Source: an uncultured Collinsella sp. (lineage in GTDB: Bacteria; Actinomycetota; Coriobacteriia; Coriobacteriales; Coriobacteriaceae). Taken from it: a DNA stretch of 64,000 nt. This document shows, in pieces, positions 1 to 7,983 of this stretch (position 1 is the stretch's first letter; every line of letters starts with the position of its first letter). Position numbers and translations under genes: made by a program. The notes under the pieces were generated by a model. That model did no database searches and was not told the DNA's origin. It was given only the letters and a program-made list of their open reading frames with translations. The stretch covers positions 159,889 through 223,888 of the forward strand of contig CAAELE010000007.1 of NCBI GenBank assembly GCA_900756765.1, written 5' to 3'.

Positions 1-421
1 CGCTCGACTCGATGTAGGGGCAGACCTCGCCCAGCTTAAAGCCGGCAAAGCTCTTGATAAGCGGACAGGTGTTGCGCGGCAGGTGCTCCTCGACCTTATC
101 GGTTGCCCAATCGGCACCAGAGCACAGACCCACGGGGATACCGTCACAGGCAAGCACGATCTCCTCGGGCACGTAGACGCAGAACGAGCCCACGATCTTG
201 GTGGCCTCGCCAGCCTCCTTCTTGTCGAGCATCTCCTTAATACGGCCGCTATGGATGTTGGTGGCCACAAAGTCCAGATAGGACGTGGACTTGGGGCGAT
301 TGTTCTGCGTCAGGAACATATCGCCGTACATCTGGCCCACGGCGCCCAGCAGCATGTCGTGGTCGGCAAGATTCATGCCGAGGCTCTCCCACATCGGATG
401 GAAATCGAATTCTTCAGCCAT
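1..421 (-). CDS. 2-hydroxyacyl-CoA dehydratase family / double-cubane-cluster reductase, N-terminal part (runs off the left edge)
   Basis: About 140 codons are visible from an ATG at 419-421 reading leftwards to the window edge, with no stop, so the 3' end is missing. The N-terminus begins MAEEFDFHPMWESLGM and later contains SFCVYVPEEI, CSGADWA and RNTCPLIKSFAGFKLGEVCPY, with spaced cysteines that would be iron-sulfur ligands. This pattern is typical of the HgdB/FldC-like subunits and the single-chain double-cubane-cluster anaerobic reductases of strict anaerobes. Members perform ATP-driven low-potential reductions with an activator ATPase; the substrate here cannot be told. The activator gene would be expected beyond the left edge. 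A candidate promoter and a 22-codon ORF lie upstream. Confidence 0.85.
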   Translation of the reverse strand, partial: MAEEFDFHPMWESLGMNLADHDMLLGAVGQMYGDMFLTQNNRPKSTSYLDFVATNIHSGRIKEMLDKKEAGEATKIVGSFCVYVPEEIVLACDGIPVGLCSGADWATDKVEEHLPRNTCPLIKSFAGFKLGEVCPYIESS

Positions 422-580
422 GACGGTTCCCCTCTCGAACCAAAAATGGATAACAGCGGTATCGATGCACGACGGACGGCGATTGCCCGGCTGTGCTCAA
501 ACCCGGAATTTTAGGGAACCTGCTTTGCGGTCGATTATTTAGTTGTGCGTCGTCTCTCCCGGAGCCGTGAACATACCTGC

Positions 581-649
581 TCATATGCGACTCCGAGCCA
601 TATACAGGGCGCGCGCGGCAACGCGGCGAATGTATGTCGTCTGCGGCAT
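581..649 (-). CDS. Candidate 22-codon leader-type ORF
   Basis: An ATG at 647-649 is preceded, with an 8-base gap, by a perfect AAGGAGG (658-664). It opens a 22-codon frame, MPQTTYIRRVAARALYMARSRI, ending in TGA at 581-583. The peptide is strongly basic, with six arginines. It lies 160 bases upstream of the dehydratase-like gene on the same strand and just downstream of an extended -10-like sequence. It could be a leader peptide, a small basic protein or chance. The ribosome binding site is better than that of many known genes in this window; expression is unproven. Confidence 0.35.
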   Translation of the reverse strand: MPQTTYIRRVAARALYMARSRI

Positions 650-679
650 ATGCGCACCCTCCTTAACCAGTCAAGATCA

Positions 680-708
680 ACTATATCAGCGGTCATCGTC
701 CAGACGAA
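680..708 (-). promoter_or_regulatory. Candidate promoter of the leftmost reductase transcript
   Basis: On the minus strand TATAGT at 680-685 is preceded by TG one base upstream, giving an extended -10. A weak -35 (TTCGTC) lies 17 bases further up. Transcription would start near 673 and produce a short leader running straight into the AAGGAGG of the 22-codon ORF. Inferred from sequence only. Confidence 0.35.
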
Positions 709-801
709 CACCGTTGACATTCGTACGACAGCATCGTGTGCCGTGGTTTAATAAATAATTATCTTGATTGATAAGAGCTTGTCATTCCTCATTCGGCGAA
801 C

Positions 802-841
802 GGCAAAAACAAAGCCGCCGAGGCTTATATCCCCCGACGGC
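802..841 (-). terminator. Rho-independent terminator of the mod operon
   Basis: Minus strand: a 10-base stem (814-823 with 832-841, two G-T wobbles) encloses an 8-base loop and is followed by a T-rich tail at 802-813. It lies 12 bases after the modC stop codon. Confidence 0.85.
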
Positions 842-852
842 ATTACCCGGCG

Positions 853-1923
853 CTATCGACAAACCAAATGGATCCTGCTGGCATCAAAATGCATGCGCAG
901 CGTCTCGCCTGCTTGCGGCAGCTCGTCGACAGGCATGCCCACTTTGTTGACCTTCCACTGCAGGCGCGTGGGCGCATCGACGCGCGGCACGTCTAACAGC
1001 ACCAAGCGCTCAAAACGCGAATCGCTCACGCGGGCCACATGCAGGTCGTAGCTGTTGCGACCCCGCTCGGCACGGTTGTCAACATGGAAGTAGCTTGCGC
1101 GAATGCCCAGGTACGCCACATTATCGGGAACCTCGCGACCCACGTTAAAGGTCATACCCCAGTCGAGGGCCTCAACTTCTTCGTCGCCGATCTTGCGCGC
1201 CCGGCTTGTGTTCTTGCAGCCCGTCAGGCGCAGTGCCGCCAGCGTCTGCGGACGGCGGACCACGTCCTCGACGGAGCCAATCTCCTCAACATGCCCGTCG
1301 TGCATCACGCAGATGCGCTGGCACAGGCGGCATGCCTCGTCGATGTCGTGGCTCACGTAGAGCACGGTGCGGTTGCATACATCGAACAAGTCGAGCATGT
1401 TCTGCTCAAGGGCGCTTTTGAGGTACGCATCGAGCGCGCTCATGGGCTCGTCGAACATAAAGATGCCCGGATGCGCCGCCACCATGCGGGCAAGCGCCAC
1501 ACGTTGCTGCTGACCGCCCGAGAGTCGCGCGGGATAGCGGTCGACAAAATTGGCCAGACCGAAAATGCCCAGATAGCACTCAGCGAGCTTTTTGCGCGCG
1601 GCGGCGTCGCCCGCATCCTTTACGCCAGCGCACACGTTATCGGCCACCGTCATGTTAGGAAACAGCTGATAGTTTTGGAACAGCAGGGCGCATTTTCGCT
1701 CCTGGGGCGACAGGTTGATGCCCGCCGCCGAGTCAAAAAAGGTCACGCCGTTGACGACAATCTTGCCCTCGTCGGGCGTCTCCACGCCGGCAATGCAGCG
1801 AAGTGTACAGCTCTTGCCGCATCCGGAGGCGCCGAGCAGCGCCACACGTTCCTCTCCAGCCTCAAGCTGCATATCGAGCATAAACCCGGGGTAGCGTTTT
1901 TTGATATCCAGAGCGAGCGACAT
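853..1923 (-). CDS. modC: Molybdate ABC transporter ATP-binding protein
   Basis: 356-residue ABC ATPase powering molybdate (possibly tungstate) import at the inner face of the membrane. Walker A is GASGCGKS near residue 31, the Q-loop region is FQNYQLFPNMTV, the signature is LSGGQQQRVALARM, and Walker B with its D-loop is IFMFDEPMSALD. After the nucleotide-binding domain about 130 residues form a C-terminal regulatory region that may be a TOBE-like molybdate-binding domain. It follows modB after three bases and ends at a strong terminator, so it is the last gene of modABC. Sulfate-type CysA is the main alternative; the neighbouring moeA and mogA make molybdate far more likely. Confidence 0.92.
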   Translation of the reverse strand: MSLALDIKKRYPGFMLDMQLEAGEERVALLGASGCGKSCTLRCIAGVETPDEGKIVVNGVTFFDSAAGINLSPQERKCALLFQNYQLFPNMTVADNVCAGVKDAGDAAARKKLAECYLGIFGLANFVDRYPARLSGGQQQRVALARMVAAHPGIFMFDEPMSALDAYLKSALEQNMLDLFDVCNRTVLYVSHDIDEACRLCQRICVMHDGHVEEIGSVEDVVRRPQTLAALRLTGCKNTSRARKIGDEEVEALDWGMTFNVGREVPDNVAYLGIRASYFHVDNRAERGRNSYDLHVARVSDSRFERLVLLDVPRVDAPTRLQWKVNKVGMPVDELPQAGETLRMHFDASRIHLVCR

Positions 1924-1926
1924 AGC

Positions 1927-3369
1927 TTATCGACCTCCCTGCGGCACCGCGTCATCGCGCATAAGCTCGGCCAGCGCCTCGCGATCGATACGCAGCGCAT
2001 CGCCGCCGACTGGGTCGAGCGAATCGGTCTGGCCGCCCAGCTGCTTGGCCTGCTTGCGCTCCGCACGGGACAGGCCACGCTCGCGATACTTTTGCGAATG
2101 CGCCGTGTACATGTTAATGAACAGGATGACCAGGAAGCTGAACGCTATTACGACGACGGCCCAAAAGAGGGCCACCGACGTGTTGCCGCCCATCCATTCA
2201 AAGTAGATGGCGATAGGAATGGTCTGGGTAATGCCGGCGTAGTTGCCCGCAAAAAACAGGGTGCAGCCAAACTCACCCATGGCACGCGCGAAGGCGAGCA
2301 CCGTGCCGGCGGCAATCGAGGGCCATCCAAGCGGCATCATAAGCTTGGTGAAGATGCGACGTTCGGACCATCCCAGCGTGCGCGCCGCATCGAGCATCTG
2401 CGTGTCGAGGCTCTCGAAGGCTCCGACCGCCGTGCGGTAGACCAGCGGAAACGACACCACCACGGCAGAGATCACCGTCGCAGGCCAGGTAAAGACGATC
2501 GAGATGCCGTGCGCGATGAGCCACTGGCCCACCCCGGTCGAGCGGCCAAACAGCATGAGGAGCAGAAAGCCGCAGACCGTGGGCGGCAGCACCATAGGAA
2601 TCGTAAAGACCGAATCGAGCAGGCCCTTGATGCGACTCGAGGTACCCATAGTCTTCCACGCGGCGAACAGGCCCAGCGCAAAGGAGATCAGCAGGGCAAG
2701 ACCGCTCGTTTTAATGGACACCCAAAACGGGCGATAGTCGATGTCGCCCAAAAAGGAAGCCAGAGAGGTCAAGGGCCCCTGCTCATCCCGCAACACGACA
2801 GACGATGCCTCTACCATTTGAGCGCTATCAAGCCAACGCGCACCGCCCTTGGCATTACCCGAGGCTGATGCAATCACCACATAGCGGTCCCCATCCGCAC
2901 CGCGCTCGTCAAAGCCATAGGTATACCCGCCGGCATCGAACGTTGTTTCCGCCGTGACATACCAAGGAAAATCCACGTCCCCTAGCTGCGCACCTCCCAT
3001 GCAGTTTGCGCTGTCGAGCTCACAGACGAGGGCCTTGAGACCCGATACGCACTCGTTGTCCTGCGGATCCAATCCATATTTCTCGACCGCCTTGGGCGAT
3101 ATCCACACCACAACGCGATCGGCAGCAGGCGCCACTACAAGGTCCACGTCCTCGTCAACGGGAAACCGGTAGCCCTCAGGCTGGCCCTCCATGGCACGAG
3201 CGGTCCCTCTGGCCAACCGCTCAAAACCCTCGATCCCATAGGAAAGCCCATGAGCGGTCGCAGCAACCTGGGCCCCGTCCTCAGTGTCCCCAGCAAACGC
3301 AAATCCCGGCACCCAGCAAAGCGCGAAGGTCAAAGCACAGGCGACAAGCATGCGGAATCTATTAAGCAC
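1927..3369 (-). CDS. modB: Molybdate ABC transporter permease with an extra extracytoplasmic domain
   Basis: The C-terminal ~275 residues are a ModB-type permease with several membrane segments and the EAA-type coupling loop (DAARTLGWSERRIF...MPLGWPSIAAG). I place the start at GTG 3367-3369. It is preceded by GGAG at 8 bases and opens a good signal peptide (RMLVACALTFALCWVPGFAF, cleavage after AFA). A longer frame from a GTG overlapping the modA stop is possible but would bury the signal peptide. Between the signal peptide and the permease lie about 190 residues that should be outside the membrane; ordinary ModB proteins (about 225 residues) have no such part. It sits between modA and modC and surely serves the same transporter. 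The role of the extra domain is unknown. Confidence 0.85.
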   Translation of the reverse strand: MLNRFRMLVACALTFALCWVPGFAFAGDTEDGAQVAATAHGLSYGIEGFERLARGTARAMEGQPEGYRFPVDEDVDLVVAPAADRVVVWISPKAVEKYGLDPQDNECVSGLKALVCELDSANCMGGAQLGDVDFPWYVTAETTFDAGGYTYGFDERGADGDRYVVIASASGNAKGGARWLDSAQMVEASSVVLRDEQGPLTSLASFLGDIDYRPFWVSIKTSGLALLISFALGLFAAWKTMGTSSRIKGLLDSVFTIPMVLPPTVCGFLLLMLFGRSTGVGQWLIAHGISIVFTWPATVISAVVVSFPLVYRTAVGAFESLDTQMLDAARTLGWSERRIFTKLMMPLGWPSIAAGTVLAFARAMGEFGCTLFFAGNYAGITQTIPIAIYFEWMGGNTSVALFWAVVVIAFSFLVILFINMYTAHSQKYRERGLSRAERKQAKQLGGQTDSLDPVGGDALRIDREALAELMRDDAVPQGGR

Positions 3370-3437
3370 GAAAAGCTCCAAGCGAATACAAGGACGGAGT
3401 GAAACACAAAACGATGGAATTATCGCGCCAAGCCGCA

Positions 3438-4310
3438 CTACGCGGAAAGCTCAAAGCCGTACTTAGCCCAAATCTTCTGAGCCTTCTTGTTGGACAGGCA
3501 AAAGTCGATGAACGCCTTGGCTTCGTCGGCATGCTCGGAGCTCTCGGCAACGGCACCCGGGTACACGATGGGCTTATGCGAATCCTCAGGGCACACGAAG
3601 GCCTCCTCGATGCCGTCGTAGCGGAAGATATCGGAGCTGTAGACAAAACCGGCCACGCAGTCGCCTGTGGACACATAGGCGGCGGCGGTACCAACTTTGT
3701 CGGCCAGTGCGACCTTGTCGGCGATCTCGGGGGCGTACTCGCCGTCGTCGCCCTCGGTGCCGGTGTAGAGGCCCACGGAGGCCAGGGCCTGGTTGGCGTA
3801 CTTGCCGGCGGGAACGGTCTTGGCGTCGCCGATGGCGATCTTGCCGTCCAGGTTCGCGACGTCGGCGATTGCCTCGACCTTGGTGCCGGAGCCCTCGGCG
3901 CGAATGATCACGAGGTCGTTGACGAACATATCCTCACGGGTGTCGGCGTCGACGAGCTCGGCGGCTTCGGCGTCGTCCATGGTGCCCTTGGAGGCTGTGA
4001 TGAGCACGTCGACGGCGGCACCGGCGCGCATCTGCTCAACGAGGTCGCCAGACGCCTTAAACTGCGTGTCGGCAAACGTGGCGCCGGTCTGCTCGGTGTA
4101 GAGCTCCTGGACCTCGGGCAGAGCCTTCTCGAGCGAGTTGGCGGCAAAGACCTGCAGCTCGACAGCCTTCTTGGAAGATGCCTTAGCAGAACCGGCATCG
4201 GATCCGGCCGGCTCGGACGTCTTGCTGCCCGAGCAGCCGGCAAGACCAAGGCCGGCAGCGGCGACAGCAGAAAGCGAGACGAATCCGCGGCGAGAAACCA
4301 TATCGAACAT
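3438..4310 (-). CDS. modA: Molybdate-binding lipoprotein
   Basis: Periplasm-facing solute-binding protein that hands molybdate to ModB. I choose ATG 4308-4310 (MFDMVSRRGFVS) because an AAAGG lies 7 bases upstream; an in-frame TTG two codons earlier is less likely. The N-terminus has SRRGFVS, a twin-arginine-like motif, followed by a hydrophobic stretch and a lipobox LAGC, so it is probably a lipidated protein anchored outside. The mature part has the ModA pattern (LQVFAANSLEKALPEVQELY, FKASGDLVEQMRAGAAVDVL). It is the first gene of modABC; the upstream region has AT-rich palindromes that may bind a regulator. Confidence 0.92.
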   Translation of the reverse strand: MFDMVSRRGFVSLSAVAAAGLGLAGCSGSKTSEPAGSDAGSAKASSKKAVELQVFAANSLEKALPEVQELYTEQTGATFADTQFKASGDLVEQMRAGAAVDVLITASKGTMDDAEAAELVDADTREDMFVNDLVIIRAEGSGTKVEAIADVANLDGKIAIGDAKTVPAGKYANQALASVGLYTGTEGDDGEYAPEIADKVALADKVGTAAAYVSTGDCVAGFVYSSDIFRYDGIEEAFVCPEDSHKPIVYPGAVAESSEHADEAKAFIDFCLSNKKAQKIWAKYGFELSA

Positions 4311-4370
4311 GTTCAACCCTTTCGAATGCTACGCCCGGACACCCCGACGCGGGCTTTATTCTATAATTAG

Positions 4371-4423
4371 ATTATACTTCGGTGCGAATAATGATTATGA
4401 GGAATTATTCTCGTCTGAGAATA
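4371..4423 (-). promoter_or_regulatory. modA promoter region with two palindromes
   Basis: The only AT-rich stretch here. On the minus strand TATAAT (4371-4376) is a good -10. Just upstream are ATAAT-G-ATTAT (4388-4398) and TATTCTC-GTCT-GAGAATA (4406-4423), both perfect inverted repeats. Their position over the -35 region suggests an operator for a molybdate-responsive or other repressor; the regulator is not in view. Confidence 0.5.
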
Positions 4424-4461
4424 TAGTTTCGAGCTAGCGTGCACCTCGGCGTCGCTTCGGC

Positions 4462-4500
4462 GGAAAACAAAGGCGGAGCAGCCATTCAGGTCGCCCCGCC
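4462..4500 (-). terminator. Terminator after the moeA-mogA pair
   Basis: Minus strand: an 8-base stem (4472-4479 with 4493-4500, one wobble) is followed by TTTGTTTTCC. It separates mogA from modA, so the two groups are separate transcripts. Confidence 0.75.
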
Positions 4501-4513
4501 GCAGGTAAACCGC

Positions 4514-4993
4514 TTAGTTGGTATGTCCGCCGCCCGCTGTCATCTGAGCCGCATGCTCCAGCTGGTCTGCTATGGCCTCCCAGCTTTCGCGGGCGGCCTT
4601 CGTAGAACCGGGAAAGTTTACGACAAGTGTATGACCTCGTTGCATGCAAATAGCGCGCGAGAGCATAGCGCGGCGCGTCTTGGTCATGGAGTACGCACGG
4701 ATTGCCTCTGCAATACCAGGCACATCGCGGTCGCAGACGGCACGCGTCGCCTCGGGCGTCACGTCGTGCATCGAAAGCCCCGTGCCGCCGCAGGTGAGCA
4801 CGACATTGGCGTGGCACCCATCGGCGGCTTCCACAATGGCATCACCGATCTCGCTGACGTCGTCGCGCACGACCACATGCGAGGCGACCGTCCAGCCCTG
4901 CGCCACGATGAGTTCCTCGAGTGCGGCTCCAGCCTCGTCCTGGGCAAGATCGCGCGTATCCGAGCACGTCACAATCGAAATCTTCAACTCCAT
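4514..4993 (-). CDS. mogA: MogA/MoaB family molybdopterin adenylyltransferase
   Basis: 159 residues from ATG 4991-4993, preceded by AGGAGG at six bases; an upstream extension of the frame lacks a ribosome binding site. The family activates molybdopterin by adenylylation so that MoeA can insert molybdate. The fold signature is clear: VTCSDTR near the start, the TCGGTGLSMHDVTPEAT loop that binds molybdopterin, and SRAICMQRGHTLVVNFPGS near the end. It follows moeA after ten bases and is surely co-transcribed. MogA and MoaB cannot be told apart by eye. Confidence 0.9.
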   Translation of the reverse strand: MELKISIVTCSDTRDLAQDEAGAALEELIVAQGWTVASHVVVRDDVSEIGDAIVEAADGCHANVVLTCGGTGLSMHDVTPEATRAVCDRDVPGIAEAIRAYSMTKTRRAMLSRAICMQRGHTLVVNFPGSTKAARESWEAIADQLEHAAQMTAGGGHTN

Positions 4994-5003
4994 AGCATTC
5001 CTC

Positions 5004-6266
5004 CTATAGCACGGCGCCCTCGGGCAGGTCGACACGCACGACATCCACGACGTCGCCCGCCTTGAGCTCGCACGGTCCTTCATCAATACGCAGCAGGCAG
5101 TTGGCCCGCTGCATCGTGCCGAGCAGCGCCGAATTCTGCGTCTTAGCCTCGGTCACCAGCAGCTCACCAGTCTCGGGGTCGCGCAAAACCGTGGCGCGAT
5201 CGAAGAAGCGTCGGTCTTGGCGCTTTTTCACACCGTGCGTGAGCGTCGCCTGCTGCACGGGACGCGTACCCTCGGCAAAGCCGCGCATCTTGCGGATCGC
5301 CGGGCGGGCGAGCATCTCAAAGCCCACATACGCCGCCGCAGGATTGCCCGAAAGCCCCAAATACGGCTTGCCTCCAAGCAGGCCAAACGTGATGGCCTTG
5401 CCCGGACGCATCGAGATGCGGTCAAACAGCACCTCGCCCTCGCGCTGGACCAGCGCCGTCACGTAGTCGTAATCGCCCGCAGAGGCACCGCCGCTCGTAA
5501 TGACAAAATCGCACTCCTGCACGGCGCGATGCACCAGCTCGGCAATCGCCTGCTCATCGTCGGGCGCAATGCCGTAGAACACGGGCTCGGCGCCGGCATC
5601 GAGTGCTTCGGCCATCAACGCCGACGAGTTGGAGTCGCGAATCTGCCCGCGCGCCGGCACGTTACTCGGTGCGACCAGTTCCGTGCCCAGTGAGATGATG
5701 CCCACACGTGGGGCAGCGTGCACCTTCACGCTCGCGTATCCGGCGCTTGCCAGCAGACCCGCGCCCGCCGGAGCCACGACCTCGCCGGCGTGCATCACAA
5801 CATCGCCGGCATGGGCCTCCTCGGCGGCAGAGCGAACGTTCTCCCCCACCTTGGCCGGCGCCGAGAAGCGAACGTGCGAACCCTCGTTGCCATCGCCGTC
5901 AAGCACATCGACGATCTCATACTTCACCACAGCATCGGCACCCTCGGGCACCGGCGCGCCCGTCATGATGCGAACCGTCTCGCCCGCGCCGATTATGCCC
6001 TCAAACACATGGCCCGCGGCCTCATGTCCGATAACGTCGAGCGTCACCGGCGCCTCGCCAGATGCCTGCGCCAAGTCCGCCGAGCACACGGCATATCCAT
6101 CCATGGCGCTGTTGGCAAACGGCGAGATGTCAATATCGGCCACCGCGTCCTCGGCCAAGGGAAGACCGGCGGCCTGCCACACGGGAATCTCGACGAGATC
6201 GGTCGGAGCAACATGCGACAGAACAATCGACTGCGCGTCCTCCAGCGGAATGAGTTTCTCTGCCAT
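5004..6266 (-). CDS. moeA: Molybdopterin molybdenumtransferase
   Basis: About 420 residues, the normal MoeA length. It inserts molybdate into adenylylated molybdopterin to give active cofactor. Seen: SPFANSAMDGYAV in domain II, the GTELV element, SGGASAGDYDYV and MRPGKAITFGLLGGKPYLGLSGNPA in the nucleotide/metal-binding domain, and a C-terminal beta-rich domain IV. ATG at 6264-6266 has GAGG five bases upstream; an in-frame GTG two codons earlier is possible. It heads the moeA-mogA operon beside modABC. Confidence 0.93.
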   Translation of the reverse strand: MAEKLIPLEDAQSIVLSHVAPTDLVEIPVWQAAGLPLAEDAVADIDISPFANSAMDGYAVCSADLAQASGEAPVTLDVIGHEAAGHVFEGIIGAGETVRIMTGAPVPEGADAVVKYEIVDVLDGDGNEGSHVRFSAPAKVGENVRSAAEEAHAGDVVMHAGEVVAPAGAGLLASAGYASVKVHAAPRVGIISLGTELVAPSNVPARGQIRDSNSSALMAEALDAGAEPVFYGIAPDDEQAIAELVHRAVQECDFVITSGGASAGDYDYVTALVQREGEVLFDRISMRPGKAITFGLLGGKPYLGLSGNPAAAYVGFEMLARPAIRKMRGFAEGTRPVQQATLTHGVKKRQDRRFFDRATVLRDPETGELLVTEAKTQNSALLGTMQRANCLLRIDEGPCELKAGDVVDVVRVDLPEGAVL

Positions 6267-6475
6267 ATGCACCTCTTAATGCCACGGCGCACAACAGGGA
6301 CGCCGATTCTTTATGCTTGTCTCAGTATAATCCCCCGACGCACGACCGTGACTCGGCCTGCACCCGCAAATACACCTGTCGGTTGCAGGCCGCGAAACGA
6401 ACCGAAACCAACCTGCCGGTTAGCCTCGTTTGGCAAGTTCTATAATGCTCGTGTTGCAACCCAAAAGAGGAACAT

Positions 6476-7897
6476 ATGGCTCATAACGACAAACCCGAAA
6501 GCGCAAACGAGGCGCAAGATCATTCCCAGCCGCTCGACGACGGCGGTTTTTTCTCCCTTAACGACGTCATCACGGCAGGAAGACATCAACTTACCCGCTC
6601 CGAGCATCTCTTGGCTGCCGACACGCGCCGCAACGCCCGCAACCTACTCTCGAGCGCCAAGTTGCTCGTACTCGTCGCCATCGTCTCGCTCGCCATGGGC
6701 GTTGCCGCTTGGGCGTTTTTGGCCTCGCTGAATATCGCGACCGATTATCGCGAACACCATGCGTGGGTGTACGCCCTGCTCCCCATCGTGGGCGTTGCAA
6801 CCGCATGGGTGTACAAAAACCACGGTCTCGCCGCCAAGCGTGGCAACAACCTGGTCATTGACTCCGCCTTGGGCACACGCCTCATCCATATGCGCATGGC
6901 CGTCCTCACCTTCATCTGCTCCACGCTCACGCACCTAACGGGCGGATCGGCCGGTCGCGAGGGAGCCGCGGTGCAGATTGGCGGCACCATCGCCAGCAAC
7001 ATCTCGAGCCTCGCCCACCTCAAAAAGCATGATCACCACGACCTCATGCTCGCCGGCATCTCATCCGCTTTTGGCGCCGTATTCGGCTCGCCCCTCGCCG
7101 GCGCGTTCTTTGGCATGGAGATGTGCTTTATCGGCAAGATCGACTACACCGCAGGCATCTACTGCCTGGTCGCCTCGTTTACCGGCTACTTTACGTCGCT
7201 TGCCTTGGGAACCGAGTACGAGGCGAATGTTATCGCCAGTGTTCCCGCCATGACGCCCAAAACGGTCGTCATCGTAGTCATCAGCGCCATTATCTTCGGT
7301 CTGACGGCACGTCTCTTTGCCTGGTCGGTTCGTACCGTCAAGAGCCTGTACGGCCGCTTTATAACCAATTACCTCGTTCGCGCACTCGTGGGCGCACTCG
7401 TAGTGCTCGCGGCCTACGCGATGCTCGACGCCTGGAAGTACGCCGGCCTTGCCACCTGGCTCTCGGGCGCCGGTTTCGCTGGCAACACGACCCTTGCCGA
7501 TGCGGCCATCAAACTCGTTGTGACGGCGCTCACCCTGGGCGCAGGCTTCCAAGGCGGCGAGGTCACGCCCCTGTTTGGCATCGGTGCGGCGCTCGGCGGC
7601 TGGATCGGCTGCCTCGTCGGAATCGACCCCAGCTTTCTGGCGGCTCTCGGCATGCTCGGCGTGTTCTGCGCCGGCCTTAACGTGCCCATCACCACCTGTA
7701 TGATGGCCATCGACCTGTTCCACGGCACGGCCGCCGGCTTCTTCGTGATCGTGGCGTTTATCAGCTATCTCGCCGGCGGCCACCGCGGCGTGTACCCCGC
7801 CCAGCGCATCATCTCACCCAAGCGCCGCTCGCTTATTGTGGATGAGGGCGGTACGGTAGCGGATGCTATCGAGCGCCACAATGACCTGATAGAGTAG
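6476..7897 (+). CDS. CLC-family anion transporter, possibly the fluoride-exporting clade
   Basis: 473-residue membrane protein with the CLC layout: about 75 hydrophilic N-terminal residues, then a series of hydrophobic helices. The helix-F motif is GSAGREGAAVQIG, keeping the gating glutamate of GREGP, and a later motif is GFQGGEVTPLFGIGA. The usual GSGIP selectivity sequence is replaced by RGNNLVID. From memory such substitutions occur in CLC-F type F-/H+ antiporters, so fluoride export is plausible, though a chloride/proton exchanger remains possible. TATAAT at 6441-6446 and AAGAGG before the ATG precede it. No fluoride riboswitch core is seen upstream. Confidence 0.85.
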   Translation: MAHNDKPESANEAQDHSQPLDDGGFFSLNDVITAGRHQLTRSEHLLAADTRRNARNLLSSAKLLVLVAIVSLAMGVAAWAFLASLNIATDYREHHAWVYALLPIVGVATAWVYKNHGLAAKRGNNLVIDSALGTRLIHMRMAVLTFICSTLTHLTGGSAGREGAAVQIGGTIASNISSLAHLKKHDHHDLMLAGISSAFGAVFGSPLAGAFFGMEMCFIGKIDYTAGIYCLVASFTGYFTSLALGTEYEANVIASVPAMTPKTVVIVVISAIIFGLTARLFAWSVRTVKSLYGRFITNYLVRALVGALVVLAAYAMLDAWKYAGLATWLSGAGFAGNTTLADAAIKLVVTALTLGAGFQGGEVTPLFGIGAALGGWIGCLVGIDPSFLAALGMLGVFCAGLNVPITTCMMAIDLFHGTAAGFFVIVAFISYLAGGHRGVYPAQRIISPKRRSLIVDEGGTVADAIERHNDLIE

Positions 7898-7983
7898 ACG
7901 TAAGTATTCGCCGTGCAGCCACAATCGGGGCAATTCGACCTGAGCGCGACCGCACTGTCATGCCATACGCCGGGAGTCGCCCC

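Larger units (their letters stand above)
422..801. other. Intergenic region between the reductase gene and the mod operon
   Basis: This gap of about 380 bases is less GC-rich than its surroundings near 740-800. Besides the candidate promoter and short ORF annotated separately I recognise nothing: no tRNA, no riboswitch core and no ORF resembling a known family. Several other short open frames overlap here but lack ribosome binding sites. Confidence 0.5.

Noticed and set aside
1039..2868. A 609-codon plus-strand frame across modC and modB
   Set aside because: Antisense shadow; the minus strand encodes complete ABC transporter motifs there.
6290..6475. Fluoride riboswitch before the CLC gene
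   Set aside because: I looked for the GGNGATGG and CTGATG-type conserved parts and did not find them.
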